Source: Thermotogaceae bacterium (GTDB lineage: Bacteria > Thermotogota > Thermotogae > B21-G9 > HyVt-16). Taken from it: a stretch of 9,663 bases of DNA. The notes under the pieces were generated by a model, which did not search any database, had not been told where the DNA came from, and saw nothing but the letters and a program-made list of their open reading frames with translations. The position numbers were made by a program, and so were the translations under genes. The stretch covers positions 1 to 9,663 of the forward strand of contig DQYP01000239.1 in NCBI GenBank assembly GCA_011043375.1, given 5' to 3'. This document shows, in pieces, positions 7,486 to 9,663 of this stretch (its first letter is position 1; each line of letters begins with the position of its first letter).

Positions 7486-7877
7486 TATTTTACCTCCTTG
7501 TTGGTCCACAAGCCGTGGACATTACAGTATTCTCTTCCAAGAATTTCTTTACCTTCTGGTATTTCAAAAACAGCTTCTGGTTTATCTCCTGGTTTAAGAA
7601 ACTTTTTGTGAACAACACCGTCAACAACCAATTCTATCCATTCTATGTAGTGTTTCTCTTCCATTGGATGTAAGGCATTTTCCCCTACTACCACAACGTA
7701 TGCACCGTTTTCCCTCTTTATGAAAGGAACATGCTTTTCTTGAGACGTATCTGCTGTTCTCTCTTCCATGAGTTTCATTGGTTTACCACAACAAACGAGT
7801 TCCCCAGCACCCTCATGCAAAACTTCCACTATATTTCCACAAATTTCACATTTATAAACCTGTGTCTTTTTAGTCAC
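7485..7877 (-). CDS. dfx: Desulfoferrodoxin, two-iron superoxide reductase
   Basis: Reduces superoxide to hydrogen peroxide without releasing oxygen, with electrons usually from rubredoxin. The 130-residue product has both desulfoferrodoxin domains. The N-terminal desulforedoxin-like centre I has C10, C13, C29 and C30. The catalytic centre II has H49, H70, H76, H121 and C118, plus the EKH motif with E47 and K48 near the active site. It is thus the 2Fe form, not the shorter neelaredoxin form that I recall in Thermotoga maritima. The start is GTG 7877 with GGAGG eight bases upstream; a GTG overlapping at 7879 is out of frame. It begins 12 bases after the peroxiredoxin stop, and its TAA overlaps the rubrerythrin ATG by one base. 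That couples the enzyme making peroxide to one removing it. Confidence 0.97.
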   Translation of the reverse strand: MTKKTQVYKCEICGNIVEVLHEGAGELVCCGKPMKLMEERTADTSQEKHVPFIKRENGAYVVVVGENALHPMEEKHYIEWIELVVDGVVHKKFLKPGDKPEAVFEIPEGKEILGREYCNVHGLWTNKEVK

Positions 7878-7889
7878 ACTATCATCCTC

Positions 7890-8531
7890 CTACAATTTTT
7901 TATAACAGAACCACCAATCGTAACACTCTATTTCACCTTTGGATTTCATCTTTTCCCTTTCTTTGATCTGATCAACAGTACCAGCAGGAGGTACGATCAC
8001 CTTATCACCGATCAATTCGTTGTCTGGCCACTTGTGAGGCAATGCGACTTTATTTTTATCACTTATCTGCAGAGCTTTCAATGCTCTGAGTATCTCATCC
8101 CAGTCCCTTCCGACCTCCGCTGGGTAATAAACGATCGCCCTTATCACACCGTTTGGATCCACTATGAACACGGCTCTTGCAGTCATTGTTGCTCCTTTGG
8201 GTATCATTCCCAACGTCTCCGCCACGTTGCCCCTGTCATCGGCGATCACTGGAAACTCAATTTCTTCACCGAGTTTATCCTTTATCCATTCCATCCACTT
8301 CAAATGTGAAAAAACCTGATCTACACTCAATCCTATTACCTCGGCTCCTAATTCTTTGAATTTTTCCAATCGCTTCTGCATACCATAGAATTCCGAAGTA
8401 CACACAGGTGTGAAATCAGCTGGGTGACTGAACAGTACAAACCATTTTCCTTTAAAGTCATCTGGTAACTTAATATTTCCACGTGTCGTCTTCACTTCAA
8501 CCTCAGGAAATTTTTCACCTATCACTATCAT
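7890..8531 (-). CDS. Prx6-type (archaeal-like) peroxiredoxin
   Basis: Thiol peroxidase reducing hydrogen peroxide and alkyl hydroperoxides. The 213-residue product has the thioredoxin-fold active site PADFTPVCTSEF with threonine 41 and peroxidatic cysteine 44, and arginine 119 (TARAVF) completing the active site. The long C-terminal arm ends in CYDWWFCYKK with C203 and C209, the pattern of thermophile peroxiredoxins such as those of Aeropyrum and Pyrococcus, in which one of these cysteines resolves the oxidised C44 between subunits. ATG 8531 follows GAGAGGAG (8548-8541) by nine bases; that site overlaps the ferritin stop. It lies fourth from the operon's end, between ferritin and superoxide reductase. 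No thioredoxin-type reductase gene is in the window, so its electron donor is unknown; rubredoxin is possible but unproven. Confidence 0.96.
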   Translation of the reverse strand: MIVIGEKFPEVEVKTTRGNIKLPDDFKGKWFVLFSHPADFTPVCTSEFYGMQKRLEKFKELGAEVIGLSVDQVFSHLKWMEWIKDKLGEEIEFPVIADDRGNVAETLGMIPKGATMTARAVFIVDPNGVIRAIVYYPAEVGRDWDEILRALKALQISDKNKVALPHKWPDNELIGDKVIVPPAGTVDQIKEREKMKSKGEIECYDWWFCYKKL

Positions 8532-8546
8532 CGTATCACACTCCTC

Positions 8547-9062
8547 TCATTCTTTTTCTTGTATCAACGGAACATACTTTCTCTGAGCAAGTTCCCTATC
8601 GAGCATGAACAATCCGTTATGACTATCTCCTATGAGCTTCAACTCGTTTATTATCTCTCTGTCGTTTTCTTCTTCTTCGACTTGTTCATCGATATACCAT
8701 TGTAAAAAATTGTAAGTTGGTCTGTCCTTCAACTCTTCCGCGAGATCCACCAAATTGTTTATACACTGTGTAATGTGTTGTTCGTGCTTCAAAGTTTCTT
8801 CAAAGGCATGCAGTGGAGAATCCCATTTGTGTGGAGGTTCCTTCAAAGAAAGAAGTTTCACACTTTCACCTTGGGATAAAAGATAATTGTATATCTTCAT
8901 CGCATGATCCATTTCTTCCTTGTATTGAACCATCATCCAATTCGCAAACCCCTTTAAACCTATTGAATCAAAGTAAGCAGACATCGACAAATAAAGATAT
9001 GCAGAATACAATTCCTCATTTATCTGCCTATTCAAAGCATCCGCCATCTTTTCTTTCAACAT
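8547..9062 (-). CDS. ftnA: Ferritin (bacterial non-haem, FtnA type)
   Basis: Forms a 24-subunit shell that oxidises ferrous iron and stores it as a mineral core. The 171-residue four-helix protein keeps every ferroxidase residue in the E. coli FtnA positions: E17, Y24, E50, H53, E94, Q127 and E130. It lacks the haem-binding methionine context expected of bacterioferritin, and Q127 and E130 in DEQVEEE mark the FtnA class. ATG 9062 has GGGAG (9075-9071) eight bases upstream. It starts 14 bases after the rubredoxin stop and ends 15 bases before the peroxiredoxin. Its place in a peroxide and superoxide defence operon fits a role in keeping free iron low under oxygen exposure, which is inferred from context. 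Confidence 0.97.
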   Translation of the reverse strand: MLKEKMADALNRQINEELYSAYLYLSMSAYFDSIGLKGFANWMMVQYKEEMDHAMKIYNYLLSQGESVKLLSLKEPPHKWDSPLHAFEETLKHEQHITQCINNLVDLAEELKDRPTYNFLQWYIDEQVEEEENDREIINELKLIGDSHNGLFMLDRELAQRKYVPLIQEKE

Positions 9063-9076
9063 CTTACCATCTCCCT

Positions 9077-9235
9077 CTATTCTTCATCGAAATCATCTTT
9101 TGAAGCTCCACATATTGGGCACACCCAATCATCGGGTAAATCTTCAAAAGGCGTTCCGGGTGCTATTCCACTGTCTGGATCTCCTTTTTCAGGATCATAA
9201 ATATATCCACACAATTTGCATACATACTTTTTCAT
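9077..9235 (-). CDS. rub: Rubredoxin
   Basis: Small cytoplasmic electron carrier with one FeS4 centre, the usual donor for superoxide reductase and rubrerythrin in anaerobes. I read 52 codons from ATG 9235 to TAG 9079-9077. The two cysteine knuckles are CKLCGY (C6, C9) and CPICGA (C39, C42), with the conserved aromatic and glycine framework YIYDPEKGDPDSGI and PGTPFEDLPDDWVCP between them. This is the full normal rubredoxin length. The ribosome binding site is modest: GAAGG, with AAGG ending eight bases before the ATG. It is the first gene of the operon, downstream of the extended -10 at 9308-9300. It is short enough to be skipped by a length cut-off. Confidence 0.97.
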   Translation of the reverse strand: MKKYVCKLCGYIYDPEKGDPDSGIAPGTPFEDLPDDWVCPICGASKDDFDEE

Positions 9236-9299
9236 TTTTTCAACCTTCTATTTTTAATTATCATAAATCTATTTAAATCTATTTGATTAATCTTTATTT

Positions 9300-9308
9300 A
9301 TTATACCA
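9300..9308 (-). promoter_or_regulatory. Extended -10 promoter of the rubredoxin-to-rubrerythrin operon
   Basis: On the minus strand TGGTATAAT (9308-9300) is an exact extended -10 element, identical over nine bases to the one upstream of the aminotransferase gene. It is about 65 bases before the rubredoxin ATG. No good -35 hexamer is found 16-18 bases upstream; TTAGAT with a 19-base spacer is the nearest. The five genes are spaced as one transcript, so this is likely their main promoter. Confidence 0.6.
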
Positions 9309-9313
9309 CGGTA
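9304..9313. promoter_or_regulatory. Possible operator overlapping the operon's -10 element
   Basis: TACC-GT-GGTA (minus strand) is a perfect 4-bp inverted repeat that overlaps the first two bases of the -10. A protein bound there would block RNA polymerase. It does not match the PerR box I know (TTATAATnATTATAA). With arms this short, chance is a real alternative. Confidence 0.25.
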
Positions 9314-9367
9314 AATATGACCCCATCTAATGTAACAAGAAGTTGAAAAAGTAAAACAACAAAAAAA

Positions 9368-9422
9368 GGGCTACACCTTGATAAAATTTGTTTGAAAACA
9401 AACCCAAAAGGAGGTGTAGCCC
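9368..9422 (+). repeat. 11-bp inverted repeat with nested hairpin that would sequester a ribosome binding site
   Basis: GGGCTACACCT (9368-9378) and AGGTGTAGCCC (9412-9422) are perfect reverse complements. Between them is a second perfect stem, GTTTG-AAAA-CAAAC (9390-9403). The right outer arm contains the GAGGTG half of the AGGAGGTG ribosome binding site (9409-9416) for the small frame at 9424, so the folded transcript would block its translation. Insertion sequences such as IS10 use this arrangement to stop outside transcripts from expressing transposase. It may also be a subterminal or terminal repeat of an element. Confidence 0.75.
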
Positions 9423-9423
9423 C

Positions 9424-9573
9424 ATGAAAAACATTCATCTAAAAACAATAATACCACAAAAAAGGGAAAAGGGAGGAAAGAGATTTTTGGAAGGAGAGTT
9501 GAGAAGATATTGGAATGCAGTTAACAGATTGAGACTCTTGTTCAGTTTCCTAAGCTTTTTAGGTTACTCGTAA
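9424..9573 (+). CDS. 49-codon open frame with strong ribosome binding site; possible transposase remnant
   Basis: The product is 49 residues, strongly basic in its first half (KREKGGKRFLEGELRRYW) with a leucine/phenylalanine-rich end, and I do not firmly recognise it. AGGAGGTG (9409-9416) is seven bases before the ATG, an almost ideal site, but it is buried in the inverted repeat 9368-9422. The basic beginning, the upstream hairpin and the abrupt TAA suggest the 5' end of an insertion-sequence transposase cut short by decay. A genuine small protein is the alternative. No continuation with clear coding character was found in 9574-9663, which is very AT-rich and holds nothing I can name. Function unknown. 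Confidence 0.45.
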   Translation: MKNIHLKTIIPQKREKGGKRFLEGELRRYWNAVNRLRLLFSFLSFLGYS

Positions 9574-9663
9574 ATTAGTTTTTATATTAGACAGAGTGGC
9601 TTTTTCTCTAAATAATTTTTTTCTACTATGGTTTTGTAACAAAAATCTTAAAAAAACTCTTCA

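Noticed and set aside
7731..8309. A 192-codon plus-strand open frame.
   Set aside because: It is antisense to the peroxiredoxin and superoxide reductase genes, which have complete active sites. Its translation is low in recognisable motifs and it has no convincing ribosome binding site.
9549..9563. CCTAA-GCTTT-TTAGG hairpin, considered as a terminator.
   Set aside because: The stem is 5 bp, lies within the small open frame and is not followed by a T run.
9632..9644. TTTTGT-A-ACAAAA palindrome near the right edge, considered as an operator or element end.
   Set aside because: Low complexity, with no promoter or gene visible beside it.
9563..9663. A +1 reading frame open to the window edge, considered as a frameshifted continuation of the possible transposase.
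   Set aside because: Only about 33 codons of AT-driven leucine, phenylalanine, asparagine and lysine, with no motif; open frames of this size arise by chance, and the window ends before it can be tested.
1..9663. CRISPR array, tRNA, rRNA, prophage or toxin-antitoxin genes.
   Set aside because: No direct-repeat array, cloverleaf, rRNA stretch or matching small gene pair was found on either strand by eye.

Overview
The window looks like the chromosome of an anaerobic thermophilic bacterium, most likely a Thermotogae member such as Pseudothermotoga or a relative. This is inference from gene content, the AT-rich base use, the strong GGAGG ribosome binding sites with frequent GTG starts, and protein resemblance (from memory) to Thermotoga maritima endonuclease V and ferritin. 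No database search was run. The window is an ordinary-looking chromosomal segment with one small accessory-looking patch at its right end.

Layout. Positions 1-1025 (minus) hold most of a glutamate dehydrogenase gene that runs off the left edge. A divergent intergenic region (1026-1279) carries promoters for both directions. From 1280 to 6861 (plus) there is a tightly packed run: a class I/II PLP aminotransferase, endonuclease V (nfi), the ATPase and the permease of a ribose-type (CUT2) ABC importer, and a NamZ/DUF1343 exo-beta-N-acetylmuramidase homologue. The genes overlap or lie 23-46 bases apart. A perfect 15-bp hairpin (6861-6895) then separates this run from a convergent minus-strand operon.

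That second operon, read from 9235 down to 6910, is a complete set for oxygen and iron stress: rubredoxin, ferritin, a Prx6-type peroxiredoxin, a two-iron superoxide reductase (desulfoferrodoxin) and rubrerythrin. Gaps are 14, 15 and 12 bases, then a 1-base stop/start overlap. Rubredoxin can pass electrons to superoxide reductase and rubrerythrin. Superoxide reductase makes hydrogen peroxide, which rubrerythrin and peroxiredoxin remove, and ferritin stores the iron that would otherwise drive Fenton chemistry. The rubredoxin gene is only 52 codons long and easy to miss.

The right end (9368-9573) has an 11-bp inverted repeat that would hide the ribosome binding site of a 49-codon open frame. 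This resembles the left end of a decayed insertion sequence, but the family is not identified.

The points most worth a second look are: (1) endonuclease V appears to start at a CTG codon inside the upstream gene; (2) an importer without a binding protein is coupled to a NamZ homologue lacking a signal peptide, suggesting intracellular use of cell-wall sugars; (3) the RBS-hiding hairpin and small frame at the right end.
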